Assembly: GCF_014650495.1 (NCBI RefSeq)
Contig: NZ_BMVB01000008.1
Span: 289,223-353,222 of the forward strand
DNA length: 64,000 nt
Reading direction: 5' to 3'
DNA from: Streptomyces cinnamoneus
Lineage (GTDB): Bacteria > Actinomycetota > Actinomycetes > Streptomycetales > Streptomycetaceae
A program made the position numbers and the translations under genes. Positions 1-9,050 of this stretch are shown here, one piece after another. Within the stretch, counting starts at the first letter, position 1; each line of letters opens with the position of its first letter. Below the pieces are notes generated by a model that saw only the letters and a program-made list of their open reading frames with translations, made no database searches and had not been told where the DNA came from.

Positions 1-197
1 CGCGGCAGCACGTCCTCCGGGTCCACGGCGGCGGGGGCGGCGATGCGGACCGGGAGGTCGGCGAAGCGCTCACCCTCCAGGGGCTTGACGCCGGAACGCC
101 CGGCGAGCAGCCCTTCCCAGGTCGATGCGCTGTCGCCACCCAGCGGTGTGGTTGCGCCGATACCGGTGACGACCACGGTGCGATTGGTCGGATTCAC
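1..197 (-). CDS. fabF: 3-oxoacyl-ACP synthase II, 5' end only
   Basis: N-terminal 65 codons of the condensing enzyme that elongates acyl-ACP with malonyl-ACP in type II fatty-acid synthesis. The frame opens with GTG at 197 and shows the family's N-terminal strand and turn (VVVTGIGATTPLGG) followed by the WEGLLAGRSG helix; the catalytic Cys-His-His residues lie outside the window. It follows acpP by about 70 bases on the same strand and is the last gene of the fas cluster. The identification rests on the N-terminal motif plus position; the 3' part cannot be judged. Confidence 0.9.
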   Translation of the reverse strand, partial: MNPTNRTVVVTGIGATTPLGGDSASTWEGLLAGRSGVKPLEGERFADLPVRIAAPAAVDPEDVLP

Positions 198-265
198 AGG
201 GATTCTGTCTCCACGTGTAGAGGTGCTGGAACCGCCACCGCAGGGGTGGCGACGAACGCTTCGGG

Positions 266-514
266 TCAGGCCTGGTGCTTGAGGATGTAGTCGGCAGCGT
301 CGCCGACGGTCTTCAGACCCTTGACGTCCTCGTCGGGGATCTTCACGTCGAAGCGCTCCTCGGCGGCGACGACGACCTCGACCATGGACAGCGAGTCGAC
401 GTCCAGGTCGTCGGTGAAGGACTTCTCACGGGCGACGTCCTCGACGGGGATGCCGGCGATCTCGTTGACGATCTCGGCGAGGCCCGTGATGATTTCCTGC
501 TCGGTGGCGGCCAT
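266..514 (-). CDS. acpP: acyl carrier protein
   Basis: 82-residue acidic carrier that holds growing acyl chains on a phosphopantetheine arm. The attachment serine is Ser41 in the canonical DSL motif (residues 40-42), and length and helical pattern match bacterial fatty-acid ACPs. Start ATG at 514 has the purine-rich sequence AAGGAG a few bases upstream. It lies between fabH (105 bases upstream) and fabF, the order fabD-fabH-acpP-fabF known for Streptomyces, which argues that it serves fatty-acid rather than polyketide synthesis. Confidence 0.97.
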   Translation of the reverse strand: MAATEQEIITGLAEIVNEIAGIPVEDVAREKSFTDDLDVDSLSMVEVVVAAEERFDVKIPDEDVKGLKTVGDAADYILKHQA

Positions 515-618
515 GTGGCGCTCCTTCTATCAATAGTGCTGTGGAACTGCGGTAAGGAAACTGCTGAGGCGGTGAGACTGCCGCGACCGGACGGGGGGCC
601 CGGTCCCGCGGATCTCGC

Positions 619-1623
619 CTAGGGGAGGGTAACGACCGTGGCGGCGTACACGAGACCCGCCCCGAAGCCGATGACGAGCGCGGTGTCGCCGCTCTTCGCC
701 GCTCCGGTCGCCAGGAGGCGCTCCATGGCCAGCGGGATGGAGGCCGCGGAGGTGTTGCCCGTGGTCTCCACGTCACGGGCGACCGTGACGCTCTCCGGCA
801 GCTTGAGGGTCTTGACCATCGAATCGATGATCCGCATGTTGGCCTGGTGCGGGATGAAGACGTCCAGGTCCTCCGCGCTCACCCCGGCCTCGTCCAGCGC
901 CTGCTGGGCGATCTTCGCCATTTCGAAGACGGCCCAGCGGAAGACCGCCTGACCCTCCTGGGTGATCGCCGGGAAGCGGACGTCCGTCTCCTCGCGGTAG
1001 ACGTCCCACGCGACGGTCTGCTTGATCGTCTCGGCCTTGTCGCCCTCCGAGCCCCACACGGTCGGGCCCATGGCCGGCTCGGTCGAGGGGCCGATGACCA
1101 CGGCGCCCGCGCCGTCACCGAAGAGGAAGGCCGTGGCGCGGTCCTCCAGGTCGGTCAGGTCGGACAGCCGCTCGACGCCGACGACCAGGACGTACTCGGC
1201 CGAGCCGTCGGTGACCATGCTCTTGGCGAGGGTGAGGCCGTAGCCGAAGCCCGCGCAGCCGGCCGAGATGTCGAAGGCCGGGGGCTTGCCGGCCCCCACC
1301 TTGTGGGCGATCTCGGTGGCGATGGCAGGGGTCTGCTTGAAGTGCGAGACCGTCGCGACGAGCACCGCGCCGACCTGCTCGGGCGTGATGCCCGCGTCGG
1401 CGATGGCCTTGCCGGCCGCCTCGACGGACATGGCGGCCACGGTCTCCTCCGGGCCGGCCCAGTGCCGGGTGGCGATGCCCGACCGGGAGCGGATCCACTC
1501 GTCGGAGGAGTCGATGTGCTTGAGGATCTCCTCGTTCGGCACCACCCGGACCGGGCGGTAGCCGCCCACGCCCATGATGCGGGCGTACGGGGCGCCCTTC
1601 GCGGGCCTGATCTTCGAGGTCAT
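619..1623 (-). CDS. fabH: 3-oxoacyl-ACP synthase III
   Basis: 334-residue initiating condensing enzyme; in Streptomyces FabH joins short branched or straight acyl-CoA primers to malonyl-ACP and so sets the iso/anteiso fatty-acid profile. The catalytic triad is visible: Cys123 in SAGCAGFG, His259 in IPHQAN and Asn290 in TTGNTS. Length is normal for the family. The ATG at 1623 lies 13 bases after the fabD stop with GGAG before it, so translation is probably coupled. Cytosolic, acting with AcpP, FabD and FabF. Confidence 0.97.
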   Translation of the reverse strand: MTSKIRPAKGAPYARIMGVGGYRPVRVVPNEEILKHIDSSDEWIRSRSGIATRHWAGPEETVAAMSVEAAGKAIADAGITPEQVGAVLVATVSHFKQTPAIATEIAHKVGAGKPPAFDISAGCAGFGYGLTLAKSMVTDGSAEYVLVVGVERLSDLTDLEDRATAFLFGDGAGAVVIGPSTEPAMGPTVWGSEGDKAETIKQTVAWDVYREETDVRFPAITQEGQAVFRWAVFEMAKIAQQALDEAGVSAEDLDVFIPHQANMRIIDSMVKTLKLPESVTVARDVETTGNTSAASIPLAMERLLATGAAKSGDTALVIGFGAGLVYAATVVTLP

Positions 1624-1636
1624 GCTCTCGGACTCC

Positions 1637-2590
1637 TTATTCGGCCGGGCCGGCGGCGTCGGCAGCGTGCTCGGCGATCAGCTCGCGCGCGGCGTCGAGG
1701 TCGTCCGGGGTCTTGAGCGCGAGCGTCTTCACGCCCGGCAGGGCGCGCTTGGCCAGGCCCACGAGGGTGCCGCCGGGGGCCGCCTCGATCAGCGCCGTGA
1801 CGCCCAGCTCCTTGAAGGTCTCCATGCACAGGTCCCAGCGGACCGGGTTGGCGACCTGGCCCACCAGTCGCTGCACGACCTCGCGGCCGTCCGTGACGAC
1901 CTGGCCGTCCTTGTTGGAGACATAACGCGTGTGCGGGGCCCGGGCTTCCACCTGCGCCACCGCGGCCTCCAGGGCCGAGACGGCCGGTGCCATGTGGTGG
2001 GTGTGGAAGGCGCCGGCCACCTTCAGGGCGACGACGCGGCGGGTGCCCTCGGGCTTGTCCGCCTCCAGCGCCGCGAGCTGCTCGGCGGTGCCGGCGGCCA
2101 CGATCTGGCCGGCGCCGTTGACGTTCGCCGGGGTCAGGCCGAGCTTCTCCAGGTGCGGCAGGATGACGTCCGGCTCGCCGCCGAGCAGCGCGGCCATGCC
2201 GGTCTCGGTGACGGCCGCGGCCTCGGCCATGGCCAGGCCGCGCTTGCGGACGAGCTCCAGCGCGGTGCGCTCGGAGAGCACGCCGGTCAGCGCGGCGGCG
2301 GCGAGCTCGCCCACGCTGTGGCCGGCGGCGGCGCCGACCTGCCGTGCGAAGTCCTCGCCGGTGGGGAACAGCTGTCCCGCCGAGATCAGCGCGGACGCCA
2401 CCAGCAGCGGCTGGGCCACGGCGGTGTCACGGATCTCGTCGGCGTCGGCGTTCGTGCCGTAGTGAACGAGGTCCAGGTCGATGGCGGCGGACCACTCGGC
2501 CAGACGGCCGGAAACACCGGGGAGGTCGAGCCAGGGGGTCAGGAAGCCGGGCGTCTGAGCGCCCTGGCCGGGAGCGACGAGTACGAGCAC
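1637..2590 (-). CDS. fabD: malonyl-CoA:ACP malonyltransferase
   Basis: 317-residue acyltransferase that loads malonyl groups onto AcpP. The nucleophile motif GHSVGE (Ser92) and the histidine in GAFHT (His196) are present, as is the N-terminal GQGAQ oxyanion motif. The GTG at 2590 gives VLVLVAPGQG, the N terminus usual for Streptomyces FabD; a GTG two codons earlier (2596) is also possible. First gene of the fabD-fabH-acpP-fabF set; in S. coelicolor this operon is activated by FasR, encoded just upstream here. Confidence 0.95.
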   Translation of the reverse strand: MLVLVAPGQGAQTPGFLTPWLDLPGVSGRLAEWSAAIDLDLVHYGTNADADEIRDTAVAQPLLVASALISAGQLFPTGEDFARQVGAAAGHSVGELAAAALTGVLSERTALELVRKRGLAMAEAAAVTETGMAALLGGEPDVILPHLEKLGLTPANVNGAGQIVAAGTAEQLAALEADKPEGTRRVVALKVAGAFHTHHMAPAVSALEAAVAQVEARAPHTRYVSNKDGQVVTDGREVVQRLVGQVANPVRWDLCMETFKELGVTALIEAAPGGTLVGLAKRALPGVKTLALKTPDDLDAARELIAEHAADAAGPAE

Positions 2591-2688
2591 CCTCACACTC
2601 TCTCTCGTGGACGGCGTCGCCCACCCGTGAGGACAGGGACGAAGAACCGTCAGGGGAATTGTGGACGTTCGACAAAAGACTAAGTGTG

Positions 2689-3864
2689 TCACTCGTTGTC
2701 GGCGAGACGCCCGAGGATCAGGGCAATTCGCAGGGTGAACGCGGAGCGGACGTCGGACGGTGACCACCCGGTGACGTCCGTCACACGTCGGAGGCGGTAT
2801 CGCACGGTGTTGGGGTGGACGAACAGCATCCGCGCCGCGCCCTCCAGGCTGCTGGCCTGTTCCAGGTAGACGCTCAGCGTCTCCAGCAGTGCCGAGCCCG
2901 CCTCTTCGAGCGGTCTGTAGATCTCCTCCACCAGCTGTTCCCGCGCCGCCGGGTCGCCCGCCATGGCCCGCTCGGGCAGCAGGTCGTCGGCCAGGACGGG
3001 CCGGGGGGCGTCGGGCCAGGCCGTGCACGCCTTCAGGCCCGCCGCAGCGGCCTGCGCGGACCGGGTCGCCGCCAGCAGGTCGCCCACCACGGGACCGGCC
3101 ACCACCGGGCCGGCCGCGAACGGCCCGATCAGCGCCTTGGCCGCCTGCAGCGGATCGTCCGACCCGCCCGCGATCACCACCAGCCGCTCGCCCAGCACCC
3201 CCGTCAGGACCTGCAGCTTCGCGTGGCGGGCGGCCCGCCGGATCGCCTCCACCGTCAGCTCGCTGTCCCCGTTCGGCGCCGTGCCCAGCACCACGGCGAC
3301 GTGCGCCGGCGAGTTCCAGCCCAGCGCCGCCGCCCGGGACAGCGCGCCCTCGTCGGCCTCGCCCGACAGCACCGCGTTGACCACCAGCGACTCCAGCCGG
3401 GCGTCCCACGCACCGCGCGCCTCGGCGGCCTGCGCGTACACCTGCGCCGTGGCGAAGGCGATCTCCCGGGCGTACACCAGCAGCGCCTCGCGCAGCGCCG
3501 ACTCGTCGCCCGGCGCGGCCACCTCGTCGATGGCCGACTCCATCACCTCGATGGTCGTCCGCACCATCTCCACGGTCTGGCGCAGCGTGATCGCCCGCGT
3601 CAGCTCCCGGGGAGCCGTGCCGAAGACGTCCGTGCTGATGGCCTGCGGGGTCTCCGGATGCCGGAACCACTCGGTGAAGGCCGCGATGCCGGCCTGGGCG
3701 ACCAGGCCGATCCAGGACCGGTTCTCCGGGGGCATCGCCCGGTACCACGGCAGCTGGGCGTCCATCCGGGCGATGGCCGCGGCGGCCAGCGTCCCGGAGG
3801 ACTGTTCCAGGTTGCGCAGGGTGGCGCTGTGCGGGTGGGAGGGTGTTGCGGCTGGTTCAGGCAC
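2689..3864 (-). CDS. fasR: fatty acid synthesis regulator FasR (PucR/CdaR-type)
   Basis: 391-residue cytosolic regulator. The last 60 residues hold a PucR-type helix-turn-helix (LEGAARMLFVHPNTVRYRL, about residues 330-350), preceded by a GGDEF-like central region typical of CdaR/PucR regulators. Its position directly upstream of fabD on the same strand, 98 bases apart, matches fasR of S. coelicolor, which activates the fabDHPF promoter in that gap. ATG at 3864 is the first in-frame start. The domain assignment is from motifs; the name rests on synteny and length. Confidence 0.88.
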   Translation of the reverse strand: MPEPAATPSHPHSATLRNLEQSSGTLAAAAIARMDAQLPWYRAMPPENRSWIGLVAQAGIAAFTEWFRHPETPQAISTDVFGTAPRELTRAITLRQTVEMVRTTIEVMESAIDEVAAPGDESALREALLVYAREIAFATAQVYAQAAEARGAWDARLESLVVNAVLSGEADEGALSRAAALGWNSPAHVAVVLGTAPNGDSELTVEAIRRAARHAKLQVLTGVLGERLVVIAGGSDDPLQAAKALIGPFAAGPVVAGPVVGDLLAATRSAQAAAAGLKACTAWPDAPRPVLADDLLPERAMAGDPAAREQLVEEIYRPLEEAGSALLETLSVYLEQASSLEGAARMLFVHPNTVRYRLRRVTDVTGWSPSDVRSAFTLRIALILGRLADNE

Positions 3865-3944
3865 GGGGACAAGCCTGCCTTATTCGGGTGCGCTCCGGGG
3901 CCGCCGGGCCCCTGTGGGGCGCTTTACGGGGCTACGGTGGGCCG

Positions 3945-4616
3945 ATGATGCACGTGCAACGGGCCGCCGAACGCCACCGGGGCGGCGACGCGGCGGCCGG
4001 GATCGAGACCTGGCACGCCTTCTCCTTCTCCGGCTTCTACGACCCCGACAACGTGCGGTTCGGTCCGCTCGCGGCCTGCAACGAGGAGCGGCTGGCGGGC
4101 GGCGCCGGCTTCGCCGAGCATCCGCACCGGGATGTGGAAATCGTCACCTGGGTGGTGGAGGGCGAGCTCACCCACGAGGACTCCACCGGTCACGTCGCCA
4201 CCGTCCGCCCCGGCGACGTCCAGCGCCTGAGCGCCGGCTCCGGCGTCCGCCACGCCGAGCGCAACGCGGGGACCGCCCCCTTGCGCTTCGTCCAGATGTG
4301 GCTGACGCCGTCCGAATTCGGCGGCGAGCCGTCGTACGAGGTGGTGCGGGGCATCGCGGACGGCACCCCCTACGCCCTGGCGCGGGCGGAGGCCGTGCTC
4401 CACGTGCGCCGGCTGCGGGGCGCCGAGCGCACGGCCCTGCCGGACGCACCGTGGCTGTACGTGCACGTCGTGCGCGGGACGGTGCGCCTGGGCGGCGAGG
4501 TGCTGCACGGGGGCGACGCGGCGCGGGTGCTGGACGCGGCCGGACTGGAGGCCGAGGCGATCGGCTCCGCCGAGCTGCTGGCGTGGGAGATGCACGCCGA
4601 GCCGCACTTCGGCTGA
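3945..4616 (+). CDS. pirin-family bicupin protein
   Basis: 223 residues. The N-terminal cupin carries the pirin metal ligands in HPHRDVEIVTWV and the later conserved GSGVRHAE segment; the C-terminal half is a second, weaker cupin. Pirins bind iron, and some have quercetin 2,3-dioxygenase activity, but the substrate is unknown here. Start is the first of two adjacent ATGs (3945, 3948). It is divergent from fasR with about 80 bases between them and ends before a small hairpin at 4622. No operon partner. Confidence 0.85.
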   Translation: MMHVQRAAERHRGGDAAAGIETWHAFSFSGFYDPDNVRFGPLAACNEERLAGGAGFAEHPHRDVEIVTWVVEGELTHEDSTGHVATVRPGDVQRLSAGSGVRHAERNAGTAPLRFVQMWLTPSEFGGEPSYEVVRGIADGTPYALARAEAVLHVRRLRGAERTALPDAPWLYVHVVRGTVRLGGEVLHGGDAARVLDAAGLEAEAIGSAELLAWEMHAEPHFG

Positions 4617-4621
4617 CGTCG

Positions 4622-4638
4622 GGGCCTGAAAAAGGCCC
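4622..4638. terminator. short hairpin between convergent genes
   Basis: GGGCCT, five-base GAAAA loop, AGGCCC: a six-pair GC-rich stem between the pirin gene and the convergent serine hydrolase, placed to end both transcripts. There is no T-tract. Confidence 0.5.
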
Positions 4639-4666
4639 TACGGGAAAGAGGCGGGGCGGGGAGACC

Positions 4667-5479
4667 TCAGGCCAGCTCGGCCAGTACGGCGTCCGTCAGC
4701 AGGGGCCACGCCTCGACGGCCCACGGGCCGAACGCCCGGTCCGCCAGCGCCACGCAGGCCGCGCCCGCCTCCGGGTCCACCCACAGGAACGTTCCCGCCT
4801 GCCCGAAGTGGCCGTACGTCCGCGGCGAGGACGACGCCCCCGTCCAGTGCGGGGACTTCGCGTCGCGGATCTCGAAGCCGAGGCCCCAGTCGTTGGGGCG
4901 CTGGTGTCCGTAGCCGGGCAGCACGCCGGTCACGCCGGGGTAGGCCACCGTGGTGGCCTCGGCCAGGGTCTGCGCCGACAGCAGGCGCGGCGCCTGCAGC
5001 TCCGCCGCGAAGCGGGCCAGGTCGTCCACCGTCGAGACGCCGTCCTTGGCCGGCGAGCCGGGAAGGTCCGTCGAGGCCATGCCCAGCGGCTCCAGCACCG
5101 CCTGCCGCAGGTACTCGGCGAAGGGGATGTCCGTCGCCTTGGCGATGTGGTCGCCGAGGACCTCGAAGCCGGCGTTGGAGTAGAGCCGCCGCGTGCCGGG
5201 TTCGGCCATCGTGCGGTGCTCGTCGAAGGCCAGGCCGGAGGTGTGGGCGAGCAGGTGCCGGATCGTGGCGCCCGCGGGGCCGGCGGGCTCGTCCAGCTCG
5301 ATTGCGCCCTCCTCGACGGCGATGAGCGCGGCGTAGGCGGTCAGCGGTTTGGTCACGGAGGCGAGGGGGAATCGGTGCCCGGCCGGCCCGTGCGATCCCG
5401 CACGCGTGCCGTCCGCCCGCACGACGGCCGCCGCAGCGGTCTCCACGGGCCAGTTCTCGATCATCCGCAGGCTCTCCAT
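4667..5479 (-). CDS. serine hydrolase, class C beta-lactamase family
   Basis: 270-residue penicillin-binding-protein-like hydrolase with the three active-site motifs of the family: SVTK (nucleophile Ser and Lys), YSN (general base) and HFGQAG in place of KTG. There is no signal peptide from the chosen start ATG 5479 (MESLRMIENW), so it is probably cytosolic, an esterase or peptidase rather than a secreted beta-lactamase. An earlier in-frame ATG at 5536 would run into the MerR operator palindrome and is unlikely. Divergent from the MerR gene across 110 bases. Confidence 0.85.
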   Translation of the reverse strand: MESLRMIENWPVETAAAAVVRADGTRAGSHGPAGHRFPLASVTKPLTAYAALIAVEEGAIELDEPAGPAGATIRHLLAHTSGLAFDEHRTMAEPGTRRLYSNAGFEVLGDHIAKATDIPFAEYLRQAVLEPLGMASTDLPGSPAKDGVSTVDDLARFAAELQAPRLLSAQTLAEATTVAYPGVTGVLPGYGHQRPNDWGLGFEIRDAKSPHWTGASSSPRTYGHFGQAGTFLWVDPEAGAACVALADRAFGPWAVEAWPLLTDAVLAELA

Positions 5480-5525
5480 GGCCAGGAGCCTAACGCGCCC
5501 GGCGCCCGAGCCGGATTCCGCTTGC

Positions 5526-5541
5526 TTGGAGTGCACTCCAA
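5526..5541 (+). promoter_or_regulatory. MerR-type operator/promoter
   Basis: Perfect 16-bp palindrome TTGGAGTGCACTCCAA, with TTGCTT just before it and TCTAGC just after. MerR regulators bind such a palindrome in the long spacer between the -35 and -10 boxes and untwist it on activation. It lies 48 bases before the start of the adjacent MerR gene, so autoregulation of the merR-aldo/keto reductase pair is the likely role. Confidence 0.75.
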
Positions 5542-5589
5542 CTCTCTAGCGTGGGGGCCACCGCAGGAGTTCGCGAGGGGGAACGGCAG

Positions 5590-6048
5590 ATGACAGTGAT
5601 GGACAGCCCGCCGACGGAGCCATCGGTGTGCCTGGAGCCCGGCCGGCAGCGCGGCCGCCGGCCCGAGGGCAGGGACCGCTTCACCATCAGCGAGGTCGCG
5701 GCGTACACCGGGCTCTCCGCGCACACCCTGCGCTGGTACGAGCGCATCGGACTGATGCCGCACGTCGACCGCTCGCACACCGGTCAGCGCCGTTACACCT
5801 CCCGCGACCTGGACTGGCTGGACCTCGTGGGCCGGTTGCGGCTGACCGGTATGCCGGTGGCCGACATGGTGCGCTACGCCGAGCTGGTCCGCCAGGGCGA
5901 GGAGACCTTCGCCGAACGCGAGCGGCTGCTGAGCGCGCACCGTGACGACGTCCGCAGGCGCATCGCCGAGTTGCGCAGCACCCTGGACGTACTGGACTAC
6001 AAGATCGAGATCTACTCCGACGCCCGCCGGGCGTCCGAAAGGGCATGA
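5590..6048 (+). CDS. MerR-family transcriptional regulator
   Basis: 152 residues. The N-terminal winged helix-turn-helix (about residues 25-95) includes TISEVAAYTGLSAHTLRWYERIG cut short here at its core YERIGL, followed by the RRYTSRDLDWL wing and a C-terminal dimerisation coiled coil. It lacks the cysteines of metal-sensing MerR proteins, so it more probably senses an organic or redox signal, as in the AdhR/NmlR group. The start ATG 5590 has GAGGGG at good spacing. Its stop overlaps the start of the aldo/keto reductase (ATGA), so the two are translationally coupled. Confidence 0.9.
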   Translation: MTVMDSPPTEPSVCLEPGRQRGRRPEGRDRFTISEVAAYTGLSAHTLRWYERIGLMPHVDRSHTGQRRYTSRDLDWLDLVGRLRLTGMPVADMVRYAELVRQGEETFAERERLLSAHRDDVRRRIAELRSTLDVLDYKIEIYSDARRASERA

Positions 6049-7070
6049 GGGACATGAGCAACGAGACGATCGCACGCGTCACCCTCGGCGACGGCGGCCC
6101 CGAGGCCGGAGTCCAGGGACTCGGCTGCATGGGCATGAGCTTCGCCTACGGGCCCACGGACCAGACCGAGGCCCGGGCGACGCTGGAGCGGGCGCTGGAA
6201 CTGGGCGTCACGCTCTACGACACCGCCGACATGTACGGCAACGGGGAGAACGAGAAGTTCATCGCGCCCTTCATCCGGGCCCACCGCGACGAGGTCGTCC
6301 TGGCCACCAAGTTCGCGATCGACGCCAACCCCGAGAACCCCGCGGACCGGGTCGTCCGCAACGACCCGCCCTACATCCGCAAGGCCGTCGAGGCCAGCCT
6401 GCGGCGGCTGGGCGTCGAGCAGATCGACCTCTACTACATGCACCGCCGCAACCCCGACGTCCCGCTGGAGGAGTCCGTCGGCGCGATGGCGGAGCTGGTG
6501 GCCCAGGGCAAGGTCAAGCACCTGGGGCTGAGCGAGGTGACCGGCAGCGAACTGCGCCAGGCACACGCCGTCCACCCGATCGCCGCCGTGCAGTCGGAGT
6601 GGTCGCTCTTCAGCCGGGACATCGAGGACAACGTCGTGCCCGCGGTCCGGGAACTCGGCGTCGCCCTCGTGCCCTACTCGCCGCTCGGGCGCGGCTTCCT
6701 CACGGGGGCCTTCACCGACGCCGACAAGGAGCTGACCGGCGACGACTGGCGCCGCACCCTGCCGCGCATGACGGGCGAGAACGCCGAGGCGAACGCGGCC
6801 CTGCTGGAGCCGGTGCGGGCCATCGCCACCGCCCGCGGCGCCACGCTCGCCCAGATCGCGCTGGCCTGGGTCCAGCAGCGGGCCCAGGTGCACGGCCTGA
6901 CGGTCGTTCCGATCCCGGGCACCCGCAAGCGCAGCCGCCTGGAGGAGAACGTGGGCGCCACCCGCATCGAGCTGACGGCGGACGAGCTGGCGGCGCTGGA
7001 GCCGGTCGCCTCCAAGGTGGCCGGGCCCCGCTACCCGGACATGTCCTTCACGTCGGCGGACCGCGACTAG
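6045..7070 (+). CDS. aldo/keto reductase
   Basis: 341-residue NADPH-dependent oxidoreductase with a complete AKR catalytic tetrad: Asp59 (LYDTAD), Tyr64 (MYGNG), Lys89 (LATKF) and His133 (YYMHRR). The C-terminal GTRKRSRLEEN segment is the NADP phosphate-binding region. Starts at ATG 6045 overlapping the MerR stop; an alternative ATG at 6054 gives MSNETIARV. Likely detoxifies carbonyl compounds under control of the upstream MerR protein; the substrate cannot be read from sequence. Confidence 0.92.
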   Translation: MRDMSNETIARVTLGDGGPEAGVQGLGCMGMSFAYGPTDQTEARATLERALELGVTLYDTADMYGNGENEKFIAPFIRAHRDEVVLATKFAIDANPENPADRVVRNDPPYIRKAVEASLRRLGVEQIDLYYMHRRNPDVPLEESVGAMAELVAQGKVKHLGLSEVTGSELRQAHAVHPIAAVQSEWSLFSRDIEDNVVPAVRELGVALVPYSPLGRGFLTGAFTDADKELTGDDWRRTLPRMTGENAEANAALLEPVRAIATARGATLAQIALAWVQQRAQVHGLTVVPIPGTRKRSRLEENVGATRIELTADELAALEPVASKVAGPRYPDMSFTSADRD

Positions 7071-7095
7071 GACGACACGCCCGCCGCACCGGCGG

Positions 7096-7767
7096 TCACT
7101 CGCCCGGGGTCACCAGCCCCGACTCGTAGGCGAAGATGACCGCCTGTGCGCGGTCGCGCAGGCTCAGCTTGGCCAGGACGCGGCCGATGTGCGTCTTCAC
7201 CGTCTGCTCGGCGAGGACGAGCCGTGCCGCGATCTCCTGGTTCGACAGGCCCCGCGCGATCAGCTCCAGCACCTCCGTCTCACGCGGCGTCAGGCCGTTC
7301 AGTCGCACCGAACGGTTCCGCCGGGGCGCCGGCCGGGCGGCGAAGTCGGCGATCAGACGGCGTGTCACCGACGGGGCGAGCAGCGCCTCTCCGGCGGCCA
7401 CCACTCGTACCGCCGCGATCAGGTCGGCGGGCGGGGCGTCCTTGAGCAGGAAGCCGGACGCGCCCGCGCGCAGCGCCTCGTAGACGTAGTCGTCGACGTC
7501 GAACGTCGTCAGCATCAGCACCTTCGGGCGGTGCACCACCCCCGGCGGAGGGTCCAGGAGCCGCCGCGCGGCCTCCAGACCGTCCATCTCCGGCATGCGG
7601 ACGTCCATCAGCACCACGTCCGGGTGGGCGCGCCGGCTCAGCTCCACGCCCTGCCGCCCGTCCGCGGCGTCGCCGACGACGTCGATGTCGGGCTGGGCGG
7701 CCAGGAGCGCGGCGAAGCCGGCCCGCACCATGGCCTGGTCGTCGACGATGATCACGCGGATGGTCAT
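7096..7767 (-). CDS. NarL/FixJ-type response regulator
   Basis: 223 residues: a receiver domain with phospho-acceptor Asp55 (LMDVRMPE), the acidic pair at residues 9-10 and the conserved Lys in FLLKDAPP, then a LuxR-type helix-turn-helix (LTPRETEVLELIARGLSNQEIA) cut here to its core RETEVL, ending near residue 215. ATG 7767 overlaps the stop of the histidine kinase gene (ATGA), forming one operon. Targets unknown. The pair resembles the second two-component system at 61.9-63.7 kb in architecture. Confidence 0.93.
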   Translation of the reverse strand: MTIRVIIVDDQAMVRAGFAALLAAQPDIDVVGDAADGRQGVELSRRAHPDVVLMDVRMPEMDGLEAARRLLDPPPGVVHRPKVLMLTTFDVDDYVYEALRAGASGFLLKDAPPADLIAAVRVVAAGEALLAPSVTRRLIADFAARPAPRRNRSVRLNGLTPRETEVLELIARGLSNQEIAARLVLAEQTVKTHIGRVLAKLSLRDRAQAVIFAYESGLVTPGE

Positions 7768-9050
7768 GCGCTGGAGGGTTCCTCTTCTGTGGTGAACGGG
7801 AGCCGGGCCGCGACGCGGAAGCCGCCGTCGGGCAGCGGGCCGGTGTCGAGTGTGCCGCCCAGCAGGCGGACCCGCTCCCGCATGCCGACCAGGCCGTGGC
7901 CCGTGCCGCCGGTCTCCAGGGGCGGGACGTCCGCCTGCAGGGGGGCGGCGTTGACCACCAGCACCATCAGGCCCGCGCCGTCCGGATCGGCGGACACCGA
8001 GACCCGGGTGGCCGCGCCCGGCGCGTGCCGCACGACGTTGGCCAGCGCCTCCTGCACGATGCGGTAGGCCGAGAGGTCCACCGCCGGCGGCAGCGCCGCA
8101 TCCGTGGCGGGCATCGTCATCGTCAGCTCGACCGGCACCCCGGCCCGCACGGTGGCCTCCACCAGCTGCGGCAGCCGCCCGAGTTCCGGCTGGGGGGCGC
8201 GTTCGCCGTCGGTCTCCGCACTGCGCAGCACCCCCAGCAGCCGCCGCATCTCGGTGAGCGACTCCCGGGCCGCCGCGGCGATCGCGCCGAACTCCTCGCG
8301 CGCCGCGTCCGGCAGCCCGTCGATGCGGTAGGGGGCGCTGTCGGCCTGCACGGTGATGACGGACATGTGGTGGGCGACGACGTCGTGGAGCTCGCGGGCG
8401 ATGCGGGCGCGCTCCTCCAGCAGCGTGCGGTGCGCCCGTTCGGCCTCGCTGATGGTCTCCTGCTCGGCCAGCGCCCGCCGGGCGTCGCCGCGTTCGCGCA
8501 GGGCGGCGCCGACGAGCAGGAACAGCCCGCCGATCACCACCAGCACGATCCACGTGCCGCGGGCACGCTCCGGGGCGATGCTCTGGAACACCGCGCCGGC
8601 CACCGCCGTCAGCAGCCAGGCCGCCACCAGCGTGCGGCGGCGCTCGCGCAGCGCGAGGGCGAGCAGCAGCACCAGCATGCCGATGATCTCCATCGGCGGC
8701 CAGGGCCAGGGCCGGTCCATCGGCAGCGGCCCGGCCAGCAGCACCACCGCGCCCACGACGTCGGCGACGAAGGCCACGGCCCACGCCAGCAACGGCCGGC
8801 GGACGGCCACCAGCAGCGGCACGGTCTGCCCGAGCGCGACCACGAGGGCGACGTCCGGGTGCATGCCGTAGTCCTTGCCGAGCACCATTGTGCTGGTCGG
8901 CAACAGGATGATCAGGAACAGCCAGGCGAGGAGGTACGGAAGCCGCCGGAGGAACGGGCGGCGGGCGTGCGCGAACAGCGGCGTCGGCGGTCCGGCGGGC
9001 GTGCAGAGTTCACGGAGCGCCGCGAGGGCGCCGGGCGGGTGCTGGGACAT
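7764..9050 (-). CDS. sensor histidine kinase (HisKA_3 family)
   Basis: 428 residues. Several hydrophobic segments in about residues 38-185 form a membrane domain, followed by a dimerisation/phospho-acceptor helix with His222 in ARELHDVVAHH and a C-terminal ATPase domain with the N box (VQEALANVVRHA) and G box (GTGHGLVGMRERV). It partners the overlapping response regulator. ATG 9050 was chosen because MSQHPPG begins just before the first membrane segment; an upstream in-frame ATG at 9092 is possible. Signal unknown. Confidence 0.9.
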   Translation of the reverse strand: MSQHPPGALAALRELCTPAGPPTPLFAHARRPFLRRLPYLLAWLFLIILLPTSTMVLGKDYGMHPDVALVVALGQTVPLLVAVRRPLLAWAVAFVADVVGAVVLLAGPLPMDRPWPWPPMEIIGMLVLLLALALRERRRTLVAAWLLTAVAGAVFQSIAPERARGTWIVLVVIGGLFLLVGAALRERGDARRALAEQETISEAERAHRTLLEERARIARELHDVVAHHMSVITVQADSAPYRIDGLPDAAREEFGAIAAAARESLTEMRRLLGVLRSAETDGERAPQPELGRLPQLVEATVRAGVPVELTMTMPATDAALPPAVDLSAYRIVQEALANVVRHAPGAATRVSVSADPDGAGLMVLVVNAAPLQADVPPLETGGTGHGLVGMRERVRLLGGTLDTGPLPDGGFRVAARLPFTTEEEPSSA

